From positions 34,430-71,294 of the forward strand of contig MGBV01000099.1 in assembly GCA_001788415.1 (NCBI GenBank): 36,865 bases of DNA, given 5' to 3'. The position numbers were made by a program, and so were the translations under genes. Positions 26,199 to 33,376 of the stretch are shown here, one piece after another. Under the pieces are notes generated by a model that saw only the letters and a list, made by a program, of their open reading frames with translations, made no database searches and was not told the origin of the DNA. Positions within the stretch are counted from its first letter, which is position 1. Every line of letters begins with the position of its first letter. This DNA is from Candidatus Rokubacteria bacterium GWC2_70_16. GTDB taxonomy: Bacteria; Methylomirabilota; Methylomirabilia; Rokubacteriales; CSP1-6.

Positions 26199-26407
26199 GA
26201 GTCATGTCTCCTGTTCGGGTTGCTGCGCTGGTCTCTCCCGGGACGGAGCCGGCGGGGCAGCTCTGCCGTCACCACGAGATCGTCCTTCGTCTGGTACATG
26301 TCCACAGCCGGGGCCCAGGCTCTGTCGACGCCGCCCAGGGGGCTTGGCCGGCCGAAGACGCCGTCGAAGAGACGATTCACCTCCCACCGCTCGACCCCCT
26401 CATTCAT
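26186..26407 (-). pseudogene. Remnant of a small heat-shock protein (Hsp20) gene
   Basis: On the minus strand the sequence TLRWHPMNEGVERWEVNRLFDGVFGR, then WAPAVDMYQTKDDLVVTAELP, is the N-terminal part of an Hsp20 protein (RW.P..E..R..NRLFD..F; WAPAVDIYET). The alpha-crystallin domain that should follow is missing: the frame continues as an arginine-rich tail into the dnaK start. Homology begins slightly upstream of ATG 26407, where an ATA codon stands at the expected start 7 bases after GGAGG. It is most likely a deletion remnant in the dnaK leader, although a short peptide could still be translated. Confidence 0.7.
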
Positions 26408-26412
26408 CGGAT

Positions 26413-26428
26413 GCCACCTCAAGGTGGC
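26413..26428. repeat. Short inverted repeat in the dnaK leader
   Basis: GCCACCT (26413-26419) and AGGTGGC (26422-26428) form an exact 7-bp inverted repeat with a 2-base centre. It overlaps the first codons of the hsp20 remnant, and one strand contains CTTGAGG, one mismatch from a HAIR half-site. It may be only a by-product of coding sequence. Confidence 0.35.
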
Positions 26429-26492
26429 TATACACAAGCCTCCTTCGCCGGGTATCCTCAACTCCGGCAATCCAATATCTAAGCCTGTTTCA

Positions 26493-26522
26493 TATATATT
26501 CCCTGAGTGCGTTCGTGTCAAG
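26493..26522 (-). promoter_or_regulatory. Sigma-70 promoter of the dnaK operon with overlapping HAIR-like HspR operator
   Basis: On the minus strand TTGACA (26521-26516) is followed after 17 bases by TATATA (26498-26493), a near-consensus sigma-70 promoter. The 21 bases 26522-26502 read CTTGACA-N7-ACTCAGG, matching the HspR-associated inverted repeat CTTGAGT-N7-ACTCAAG at 11 of 14 arm positions. The operator covers the -35 box, so bound HspR would block RNA polymerase. Transcription would start near 26486, about 290 bases before dnaK. Confidence 0.7.
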
Positions 26523-26567
26523 ATCTCGTGGCAAGAAATCCCTAACACTACGGAAGTGCTCGAATCT

Positions 26568-26597
26568 TTGACGCATTGGGAGGGCTGGTGCTAAGGT
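26568..26597 (+). promoter_or_regulatory. Possible promoter giving a leaderless mRNA
   Basis: TTGACG (26568-26573) is followed after 18 bases by TAAGGT (26592-26597), just 7 bases before ATG 26605. The expected start site coincides with the ATG, and no clear ribosome-binding site is present. The -35 box is good, the -10 box weak. Confidence 0.35.
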
Positions 26598-26604
26598 CTT
26601 CCTG

Positions 26605-27255
26605 ATGAGGATAGGCTGCTTCGGTTGCCTCACCCTGGTCGTGACGATTCTGGTCGTGGTCGTCGCCGCGGCTGGCTTCCTGTTCCTCTCGGGAAACATC
26701 GCGGCAGCGCCGGAGTTCTCGCCCACCCGCTTCACCAGGGGCGACGGCTTCTCGGCGCAGCAGAAGCTCTACGAGATCGTCCTCAGACAGTCCGGCCGAT
26801 CCACCCGCCAGGACGACGTGGTCTTGACGCAGCAGGAAGTCAACGCCTTCCTGGCAATCCATCTCGCAGAGGCCGCCGATCTGCCCTTCAATCCGCTGAG
26901 CGTGAAGTTCACTGGAGGGCTCATGGAGGTGAGGGGCCAGACAGCGCTCAGGAACCTGCTCCAGGGACCCCCGTTGGCGCAGCTCCTCCCGTATCTGCCG
27001 ACGGAGAGGATCGAGCGTCCCATCTGGGTGACGATCAAGGGGCGGATCGTGATCGAGCCGGGGCCCGCCGGCGCCACCCGGAGCTATGGACGGGTGCACC
27101 TCACCGAGTTCGACCTGGGACAGCAGCCCGTGGGAACGTGGCTGCTCTCAGTGATGCTCGGGCCCACGGGCGGCCGCCTGCTGCGATGGCAGGTGCCGGC
27201 CGTGGTCCAGGGGGTGAGGATCGAGGAAGGCCGAGTCGTCATCCACACCCGCTGA
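26605..27255 (+). CDS. Membrane-anchored protein of unknown function
   Basis: This 216-residue protein has one N-terminal membrane segment (LTLVVTILVVVVAAAGFLFL) and an extracytoplasmic domain. That domain contains LTQQEVNAFLAIHL, then LMEVRGQTALRNLL, WVTIKGRIVIEPG and a C-terminal VQGVRIEEGRVVIHTR. The pattern (a helix reading L-x-x-x-E-V-N-A-F-L and later repeated beta strands) recalls lipid-binding DUF2993/DUF2140-type domains, but I cannot assign a family. It is divergent from the dnaK operon. There is no clear operon partner. Confidence 0.65.
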   Translation: MRIGCFGCLTLVVTILVVVVAAAGFLFLSGNIAAAPEFSPTRFTRGDGFSAQQKLYEIVLRQSGRSTRQDDVVLTQQEVNAFLAIHLAEAADLPFNPLSVKFTGGLMEVRGQTALRNLLQGPPLAQLLPYLPTERIERPIWVTIKGRIVIEPGPAGATRSYGRVHLTEFDLGQQPVGTWLLSVMLGPTGGRLLRWQVPAVVQGVRIEEGRVVIHTR

Positions 27256-27268
27256 GGCTGGCGCGGCC

Positions 27269-27691
27269 TCACCCGGGGCGGCCGGCCCTCCTCGTGGCCT
27301 GGACATAGCGCATCTGCAGGTCGTAGAGGACATCCTCCAGGAAGCGGCTTTCCTGCTCGGTCCGGTTGCCCTCGGTCTTGGCTCGCAGCAGCAGCAGGGT
27401 TTCGATGGCCTCCTGCGCCTGCTCGAAGTCCACGCGCTGCGCTCCCGTCACCGGGTCCGGGGCGGCGCCGAGACCGATGAGGGCAGAGCTGGCAAACATG
27501 ACGAAGAGCCCGCTCAGATCGGCCTCCCCGGGCGGCTCCTCGCGCGGGCCGGGGCGCGGGGGCGGAGCCGACGCGGAGGGGGTCGGGCCTGGAGGCGGAG
27601 GTGGCGTCGGGGCCGGCCCGCGCCCCTCCGTGAACTCGCGTTCGAGGCCTCGCCGGTCCGTGACCTTGAAGCCCTCTTCCTCGGCGGTCAT
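27269..27691 (-). CDS. DUF1844-domain protein
   Basis: This 140-residue protein has a charged N terminus, a proline-rich low-complexity linker (about residues 26-58) and a C-terminal DUF1844 domain: LFVMFASSALIGLGAAPDPVTGAQRVDFEQAQEAIETLLLLRAKTEGN, then ESRFLEDVLYDLQMRYVQ. The family is widespread in deep-branching bacteria and has no known function. It is convergent with the preceding gene and divergent from mazG. Confidence 0.82.
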   Translation of the reverse strand: MTAEEEGFKVTDRRGLEREFTEGRGPAPTPPPPPGPTPSASAPPPRPGPREEPPGEADLSGLFVMFASSALIGLGAAPDPVTGAQRVDFEQAQEAIETLLLLRAKTEGNRTEQESRFLEDVLYDLQMRYVQATRRAGRPG

Positions 27692-27810
27692 TTCGATGGC
27701 TCTCCCGGGCCTGCGCCCGTGCTTTGGCCTGACCTGCCCCCAGCCGCGCTCTCCCGGAGGGCGAGGCGCGCGCGCAGCGCCGTCCGCCCGAACCTAACAC
27801 GTCCGTCGAA

Positions 27811-27843
27811 CTCCTTACAAGGAGCGGCGCCCTTGTGTATAAT
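27811..27843 (+). promoter_or_regulatory. Promoter of mazG with overlapping inverted repeat
   Basis: A perfect -10 box TATAAT lies at 27838-27843, with CTTACA (27814-27819) 18 bases upstream as a fair -35 box. The -35 region lies inside an exact inverted repeat CTCCTT-AC-AAGGAG (27811-27824), which could be an operator for an unidentified regulator. mazG starts 24 bases after the -10 box. Confidence 0.6.
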
Positions 27844-27866
27844 GCCGATCACCTCCAGGATCGTCC

Positions 27867-28691
27867 ATGGCTGACGCCGCCGGTGCCCTCTTCGAATCCC
27901 TGCTCTCCGTCATGACCCGCCTCAGGGCGGAAGGCGGCTGTCCCTGGGACCGCGAGCAGACGCGGGAGTCCCTCAAGCCGTACCTGATCGAGGAGGCCTA
28001 CGAGGCCCTCGAGGCCATCGACGAGGGCTCCCCCGAGCACATCATGGAGGAGCTCGGCGACGTTCTCTTCCAGGTGGTGTTCCACTGCCAGGTGGCGAGC
28101 GAGCAGGGCGAGTTCACCATGGCCCATCTGCTGGCACGGCTCCACGACAAGATGGTCCGCCGCCACCCGCACGTCTTCGGCGATGGCGCCGTGGCGAACG
28201 CCCAGGAGGCGCTGAGCCAGTGGGAGCGCATCAAGCGGGGCGAGGGCGGCAGCGAGGGCGGGCCCCGGTCAGCCCTGGAGGGCGTCCCGCGGAATCTCCC
28301 CGCGCTGCTCAGAGCCCAGCGGCTGCAGAGCAAGGCCGGGCGCCTCGGCTTCGACTGGCCGAGCTGGGAGGAGGCGTGGGCCAAGGTGCGCGAGGAAGTG
28401 GGGGAACTCGATCGCGCCGCGGCCGAGGGCAACGCCCAGCAGGTGCGTGAGGAGCTGGGCGACCTGCTCTTTTCCATGGTCAACGCGGCCCGGCTCCTCG
28501 GCGTCGACGCCGAGGACTGCCTGAGGCAGGCCGCCGAGAAGTTCACCCGTCGCTTCAAGGAGGTGGAGGCTGCGATGAGGGCCACGGACCGCACGGTGGG
28601 CGAGGCGTCACCGGAGCAGCTGGACCTGACGTGGGAAGCGGTGAAGTCCCGCGAGCTCGGGCGCGGGACGGGGTCCGGGGGCGCGCCATGA
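27867..28691 (+). CDS. mazG: MazG nucleoside triphosphate pyrophosphohydrolase
   Basis: This 274-residue protein has two MazG domains. The first has GGCPWDREQTRESLKPYLIEEAYEALEAID and EELGDVLFQVVFHCQVA. The second has EEVGELDRAAAEGN and REELGDLLFSMVNAARLLG. The acidic EExxE and ExxD residues bind Mg2+. It hydrolyses (d)NTPs to monophosphates and pyrophosphate and clears abnormal nucleotides. Start ATG 27867 with AGGA upstream. The stop overlaps the macrodomain gene in ATGA. Confidence 0.94.
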   Translation: MADAAGALFESLLSVMTRLRAEGGCPWDREQTRESLKPYLIEEAYEALEAIDEGSPEHIMEELGDVLFQVVFHCQVASEQGEFTMAHLLARLHDKMVRRHPHVFGDGAVANAQEALSQWERIKRGEGGSEGGPRSALEGVPRNLPALLRAQRLQSKAGRLGFDWPSWEEAWAKVREEVGELDRAAAEGNAQQVREELGDLLFSMVNAARLLGVDAEDCLRQAAEKFTRRFKEVEAAMRATDRTVGEASPEQLDLTWEAVKSRELGRGTGSGGAP

Positions 28692-29224
28692 AGGTCAAGC
28701 TCGGATCCGCCACCGTCTCGGTCGCGCGCGGCGACATCACCGACGCCGAGGTCGACGCCATCGTCAACGCGGCCAATTCCCAGCTCTGGATGGGCGCCGG
28801 CGTCGCGGGGGCCATCAAGCGCAAGGGCGGCACGGTGATCGAGGAGGATGCCGTGAGGCAGGGCCCCATCGAGGTGGGGGAGGCTGTCCTCACCGTCGCC
28901 GGCAACCTGGCGGCCACGCACGTCATTCACGCGGCGACCATGGGGGGCGATCTCAGGACCGACCCGGAGAAGATCGCCGCGGCGACCAGGGCGAGCCTCG
29001 CCATCGCCGAGAAGCACCGGCTGTCGTCCATCGCCTTCCCGGCCCTCGGGAGCGGGGTCGGCGGGGTCCCGCCCGAGAAGTCGGCCCAGGCGATGGTGGC
29101 AGTTCTCGTGGAGCATCTCAAGGGGGGCAAGTCGAGTCTGCAGAAGGTCCTGTTCGTCCTCTACCAGGACGAGGCCCACAAGGCATTTACGGATGTGCTG
29201 AAAAAGGCGGGTGGAGTACAATGA
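28688..29224 (+). CDS. Macrodomain protein (ADP-ribose binding/hydrolase type)
   Basis: This 178-residue protein consists almost entirely of a macrodomain: VARGDITDAEVDAIVNAANSQLWMGAGVAGAIKRKGG, then GPIEVGEAVLTVAGNLAATHVIHAAT and SIAFPALGSGVGGVPPEKSA. Such proteins bind ADP-ribose and remove ADP-ribosyl or O-acetyl groups. It is translationally coupled to mazG, which suggests joint handling of nucleotide by-products. The substrate is not determined. Confidence 0.9.
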   Translation: MKVKLGSATVSVARGDITDAEVDAIVNAANSQLWMGAGVAGAIKRKGGTVIEEDAVRQGPIEVGEAVLTVAGNLAATHVIHAATMGGDLRTDPEKIAAATRASLAIAEKHRLSSIAFPALGSGVGGVPPEKSAQAMVAVLVEHLKGGKSSLQKVLFVLYQDEAHKAFTDVLKKAGGVQ

Positions 29225-29257
29225 CCGGACCGGACCCCGAGAACGGGCCCGGACGCG

Positions 29258-30994
29258 ATGGCGGAACCGAAACTAGGGCAACCGGTTAGCCGACGTCTCG
29301 GGGACCTCCTGGTTCGCGAAGGGCTCATCAACCAGGAGCAGCTCCAGCGCGCCCTCGCCGAGCAGAAGGGGAGCAACGAGAAGCTCGGCTCCATCCTGGT
29401 CCGCCACAACGTCATCACCGACGACCAGCTGATCGCCTTCCTCTCCAAGCAGTACGGCATCCCCTCCATCACGCTGTCCCAGCTCGACATCGACGCCGAC
29501 GTCCTCAAGCTCGTTCCGGCCCCGATCGCCAAGAAATACGAGGTCCTCCCCATCAAGCGGGCGGGCAACTCCCTGACGCTGGCCATGGCCGACCCCACCA
29601 ACGTCTTCGCGGTGGACGACGTGGGGTTCATGACCAACCTCCAGGTCGTCCCGGTGGTCGCCTCGCAGGGGGCCATCCGCAAGGCCATCGACCGACTCTA
29701 CGAGGCGCAGGGCTCGGGGATGGCCGAGGTCATCTCGGAGATGGAGGGGAGCGCCGGCGACGTCGAGGTCGTCGAGGGCGACGAGGAGTCATGGGCGAAG
29801 GCCGACATCTTCGAGCTGAAGGAGTCGGCGGACGAGGCCCCGGTGGTGCGCCTCGTGAACATGATCCTGGTGGACGCCATCCGGCGCGGGGCGTCGGACA
29901 TCCACCTGGAGCCCTACGAGAAGGTCTTCCGCGTCCGCTTCCGCGTGGACGGGGTGCTCCACGAGATCATGACGCCGCCCAAGCGGCTCGAGGCAGCGCT
30001 CACCTCCCGCGTGAAGATCATGTCGAACCTGGACATCGCCGAGCGGCGGCTGCCCCAGGACGGGCGGATCAAGCTCCGGTACAGCCAGCGCGAGATCGAC
30101 TTCCGGGTCTCCACCCTGCCGACGATCTTCGGCGAGAAGACCGTCATGCGCATCCTGGACAAGGAGTCGCTCCAGCTGGACCTGACCATGCTCGGCTTCG
30201 ATCCCTGGAGCCTCGAACAGTTCACGAAGGCCATCCACCAGCCCTACGGCATGATCCTCATCACGGGGCCGACGGGCTCGGGCAAGACGACGACGCTGTA
30301 CTCGGCCATCCACAACATCAACTCCCCCGACGTCAACATCATGACGGCGGAGGACCCCGTCGAGTACAACCTCAAGGGCGTCAACCAGGTCCAGGTCAAT
30401 GAGGGGGTCGGGCGGACGTTCGCCGCGGCGCTGCGCTCCTTCCTGCGCCAGGACCCGGACATCATCCTCGTCGGCGAAACGCGCGACCTGGAGACGGCCC
30501 AGATCGGCATCCGCGCCGCCCTCACGGGCCATCTCGTCCTCTCCACGCTGCACACCAACGACTGCCCCTCCACCGTCGCCCGGCTCCTGGACATGGGCAT
30601 CCCGCCTTTCCTCGTCTCCTCGGCGCTGACGCTCATCCTGGCGCAGCGCCTCGGGCGCAAGATCTGCAAGGACTGCAAGCAGCCCTATGAGGCGGACGAG
30701 GAGAGCCTGACCCCCTACGGGCATGTGCCCCAGGGGCTCGGCAAGGTGCAGTTCCACAAGGGCAAGGGCTGCCACACCTGCAGCTTCACCGGCATGAAGG
30801 GGCGCGTGGCCGTCTACGAGGTGATGCCCGTCAGCGAGGAGCTGCGGGAGCTGATCCTGCGCAACGCGCCCAGCGCGGAGATCCGCGAGCTGGCCCTCTC
30901 CCAGGGCATGAAGACGCTCCGCCAGAACGCGCTGCAGAAGGTCCTTGACGGGGTGACCACTCTGGAGGAAGTGCTCCGGGTGACGCTGGCATGA
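29258..30994 (+). CDS. pilB: Type IV pilus assembly ATPase PilB
   Basis: This 578-residue ATPase has an N-terminal MshEN/T2SSE_N domain (RRLGDLLVREGLINQEQLQRAL), Walker A GPTGSGKTTT near residue 337, Walker B QDPDIILVGETRD near residue 397, and the tetracysteine zinc motif CKDC (about 470) with CHTC (about 507). It powers pilus extension from the cytoplasmic side of the inner membrane. Start ATG 29258. It heads a pilB-pilT-pilC-pilS-pilR cluster. A GspE protein of type II secretion is the alternative, but the pilT, pilC and pilin neighbours decide for pili. Confidence 0.94.
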   Translation: MAEPKLGQPVSRRLGDLLVREGLINQEQLQRALAEQKGSNEKLGSILVRHNVITDDQLIAFLSKQYGIPSITLSQLDIDADVLKLVPAPIAKKYEVLPIKRAGNSLTLAMADPTNVFAVDDVGFMTNLQVVPVVASQGAIRKAIDRLYEAQGSGMAEVISEMEGSAGDVEVVEGDEESWAKADIFELKESADEAPVVRLVNMILVDAIRRGASDIHLEPYEKVFRVRFRVDGVLHEIMTPPKRLEAALTSRVKIMSNLDIAERRLPQDGRIKLRYSQREIDFRVSTLPTIFGEKTVMRILDKESLQLDLTMLGFDPWSLEQFTKAIHQPYGMILITGPTGSGKTTTLYSAIHNINSPDVNIMTAEDPVEYNLKGVNQVQVNEGVGRTFAAALRSFLRQDPDIILVGETRDLETAQIGIRAALTGHLVLSTLHTNDCPSTVARLLDMGIPPFLVSSALTLILAQRLGRKICKDCKQPYEADEESLTPYGHVPQGLGKVQFHKGKGCHTCSFTGMKGRVAVYEVMPVSEELRELILRNAPSAEIRELALSQGMKTLRQNALQKVLDGVTTLEEVLRVTLA

Positions 30995-31026
30995 CCGGGC
31001 CCGACCCCACGCCGAACGCGAGGTAG
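30991..31026 (+). other. Mini-ORF of 11 codons at the pilB-pilT junction
   Basis: ATG 30991 overlaps the pilB stop (ATGA) and encodes MTGPDPTPNAR before TAG 31024. A similar frame beginning MTGPDP starts at 29221 in the stop of the macrodomain gene, with two synonymous differences over the six codons. It may be a coupling device or a chance short repeat. Confidence 0.25.
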
Positions 31027-31029
31027 CCC

Positions 31030-32154
31030 ATGGCCGCCACGATGCACGACCTCCTGAGCATCATGATCGAGCGGGGCGCCTCCGACGTGCACATCACGAC
31101 GGGCACCTATCCGCAGATCCGCCTGCACGGCAAGCTCACGCCGCTCAACCAGTTCGAGGTGCTGATGCCCCAGGACACCCAGCGGTTGGCCTACAGCGTC
31201 CTCAACGAGGGGCAGAAGCAGAAGTTCGAGGAGGAGAACGAGCTGGACCTCTCGTTCGGGATCCAGGGGCTCGCGCGCTTCCGGTGCAACGTCTACCGGC
31301 AGCGTGGCGCCGTCGCCGCGGCCATCCGCGTCATCCCGTTCAAGATCCGGACGTTCGCGGAGCTCGCGCTGCCGCCCATCGTCGAGCAGCTGGCGGACCG
31401 GCCCAAGGGCCTGATCCTGGTCACGGGCCCCACGGGCTCCGGCAAGTCCACGACGCTGGCGGCCATGGTCGACAAGATCAACTCCGAGCGCAGCGAGCAC
31501 ATCATGACGATCGAGGACCCCATCGAGTTCGTCCACCAGCACAAGAAGTGTCTGGTGAACCAGCGGGAGGTGTTCTCGGACACGCAGTCGTTCAAGAACG
31601 CCCTGAAGTCGATCCTGCGCCAGGACCCGGACGTCGTCCTCGTCGGCGAGATGCGCGACCTCGAGACCATCGCCGCGGCGCTCACGATCGCCGAGACGGG
31701 CCACCTGACCCTCGGCACGCTGCACACCAACTCTTGCGCCCAGACCATGAACCGCGTCATCGACGTGTTCCCCACGAGCCAGCAGGGCCAGGTCCGCGCC
31801 CAGCTCTCCCTGGTGCTCGAGGGGGTGCTCTCCCAGCAGCTCATCCCCACGGCCGACGGGCGGGGGCGGGCCATGGCGCTGGAGATCATGGTCACGACCC
31901 CCGCCGTCCGCAACCTGATCCGGGAGGAGAAGATCCACCAGATCTACTCCGCGATGCAGGCGGGGCAGAAGTTCGGGATGCAGACGATGAACCAGTCCCT
32001 GGCGGAGCTGGTGCAGAAGCGGCGCATCAGCCGCGAGGAGGGCCTGAACCGGAGCACGATGCCCGAGGAGCTGGACCAGCTGCTCAAGGCCGGAGGCCTG
32101 GGGCCATCCGCGGCCGCGGCCACCGGCGGCGGCTCGCCCTTCGGGCGGCGCTGA
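31030..32154 (+). CDS. pilT: Pilus retraction ATPase PilT
   Basis: This 374-residue PilT has the N-terminal MHDLLSIMIERGASDVHIT segment, Walker A GPTGSGKSTT near residue 134, Walker B RQDPDVVLVGEMRD near residue 197, HTNSCAQTMNRVID, and the retraction-specific AVRNLIRE motif near residue 295. It depolymerises pili for twitching motility and surface attachment. It starts at ATG 31030, 35 bases after pilB. Confidence 0.95.
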   Translation: MAATMHDLLSIMIERGASDVHITTGTYPQIRLHGKLTPLNQFEVLMPQDTQRLAYSVLNEGQKQKFEEENELDLSFGIQGLARFRCNVYRQRGAVAAAIRVIPFKIRTFAELALPPIVEQLADRPKGLILVTGPTGSGKSTTLAAMVDKINSERSEHIMTIEDPIEFVHQHKKCLVNQREVFSDTQSFKNALKSILRQDPDVVLVGEMRDLETIAAALTIAETGHLTLGTLHTNSCAQTMNRVIDVFPTSQQGQVRAQLSLVLEGVLSQQLIPTADGRGRAMALEIMVTTPAVRNLIREEKIHQIYSAMQAGQKFGMQTMNQSLAELVQKRRISREEGLNRSTMPEELDQLLKAGGLGPSAAAATGGGSPFGRR

Positions 32155-32166
32155 GGAGAACCCACC

Positions 32167-33366
32167 ATGCCGGTCTTCACCTACACGGGGCGGGGAGCGC
32201 GGGGACTCAGCACCGGGGAGATCGAGGCCCCGGACCGGACGGCGGCGGTGGGAGAGCTGCGGAGCCGCGCCATCCTGGTCACGAAGATCGAGGAGAAGGC
32301 GGGCGGCAAGACGGTCGTCAAGTTCGGCGGCAAGGTCAAGGACCGCGAGATGGCGATCTTCACCCGGCAGTTCTCCACGATGATCGACGCCGGGCTGCCG
32401 CTGGTGCAGTGCCTGAACATCCTGGCCGAGCAGAGCGATTCCAAGACGCTGCGCGGCGTCACCGCCAACGTGGCCCGACACGTGGAGGCCGGCTCGACCC
32501 TGGCCGAGGCACTGCGGCGCCACCCGCGGACCTTCGACGATCTCTTCACCAACCTGGTCCAAGTGGGCGAGGCGGGCGGTATCCTCGACGTGGTGCTCCA
32601 GCGCCTCGCCGTGTACATCGAGAAGGCCGCCGCGCTCAAGCGGAAGGTGAAGGCGGCCATGGTCTATCCCTCGACGATCATCGGCGTGGCCTTCCTGATC
32701 GTCATCTTCATGCTCACCTTCGTGATCCCGACCTTCGCCACGATGTTCAAGAACCTCGGGGCGGACCTGCCGCTGCCCACGCAGATCGTCCTCTGGCTGT
32801 CGGACTTCGTGCGCGGCTACATCATCTTCATCATCCTCGGGGTGATGGGCGCGGTGTACCTGCTGCGACGGTACTACAGGACCGAGACCGGCAGGGCGAC
32901 CGTCGACGCGCTGCTGCTCAAGCTGCCGGTCTTCGGTGTCCTGATCCGCAAGGTCGCGGTCGCGCGCTTCACCCGGACCTTCGGGACCCTGGTGTCCTCG
33001 GGCGTCCCCATCCTCGAGGGCCTGCGCATCACCGCCCGGACCGCCGGCAACAAGGTGGTGGAGAAGGCGGTCATGCAGTGCCGCGCCGCGGTGACCGCCG
33101 GGAAGACCCTGGCCGAGCCGCTCAAGACCTCCGGCGTCTTCCCGCCCATGGTGACGCAGATGATCGCCGTGGGAGAGCAGACCGGCGCGCTGGACGCGAT
33201 GCTGAACAAGATCGCCGACTTCTACGATGACGAGGTGGACACGGCGGTCGGCGCCCTGACCGCGTTGCTGGAGCCGCTCATGATCGTCATCCTGGGCGTG
33301 ATCATCGGCGGTCTGGTCGTGGCCATGTACCTGCCGATCTTCCGCCTGGTCACGCTGATCAAGTAG
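32167..33366 (+). CDS. pilC: Type IV pilus inner-membrane platform protein PilC
   Basis: This 399-residue protein has two T2SSF domains. The first contains FTRQFSTMIDAGLPLVQCLNIL and the second FTRTFGTLVSSGVPILEGLRITA. Three membrane segments are visible: VAFLIVIFMLTFVIPTFATMF, IIFIILGVMGAVYLL and LMIVILGVIIGGLVVAMYLPIF. It anchors PilB and PilT action to the pilin polymer. AGGAG precedes ATG 32167, 12 bases after pilT. Confidence 0.95.
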   Translation: MPVFTYTGRGARGLSTGEIEAPDRTAAVGELRSRAILVTKIEEKAGGKTVVKFGGKVKDREMAIFTRQFSTMIDAGLPLVQCLNILAEQSDSKTLRGVTANVARHVEAGSTLAEALRRHPRTFDDLFTNLVQVGEAGGILDVVLQRLAVYIEKAAALKRKVKAAMVYPSTIIGVAFLIVIFMLTFVIPTFATMFKNLGADLPLPTQIVLWLSDFVRGYIIFIILGVMGAVYLLRRYYRTETGRATVDALLLKLPVFGVLIRKVAVARFTRTFGTLVSSGVPILEGLRITARTAGNKVVEKAVMQCRAAVTAGKTLAEPLKTSGVFPPMVTQMIAVGEQTGALDAMLNKIADFYDDEVDTAVGALTALLEPLMIVILGVIIGGLVVAMYLPIFRLVTLIK

Positions 33367-33376
33367 CGCGGCCATC

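Noticed and set aside
30814-33375. 853-codon open frame on the - strand opposite pilT and pilC
   Set aside because: Composition (Asp/His/Gly/Leu-rich, no motif) is that of an antisense shadow; the + strand genes explain the region.
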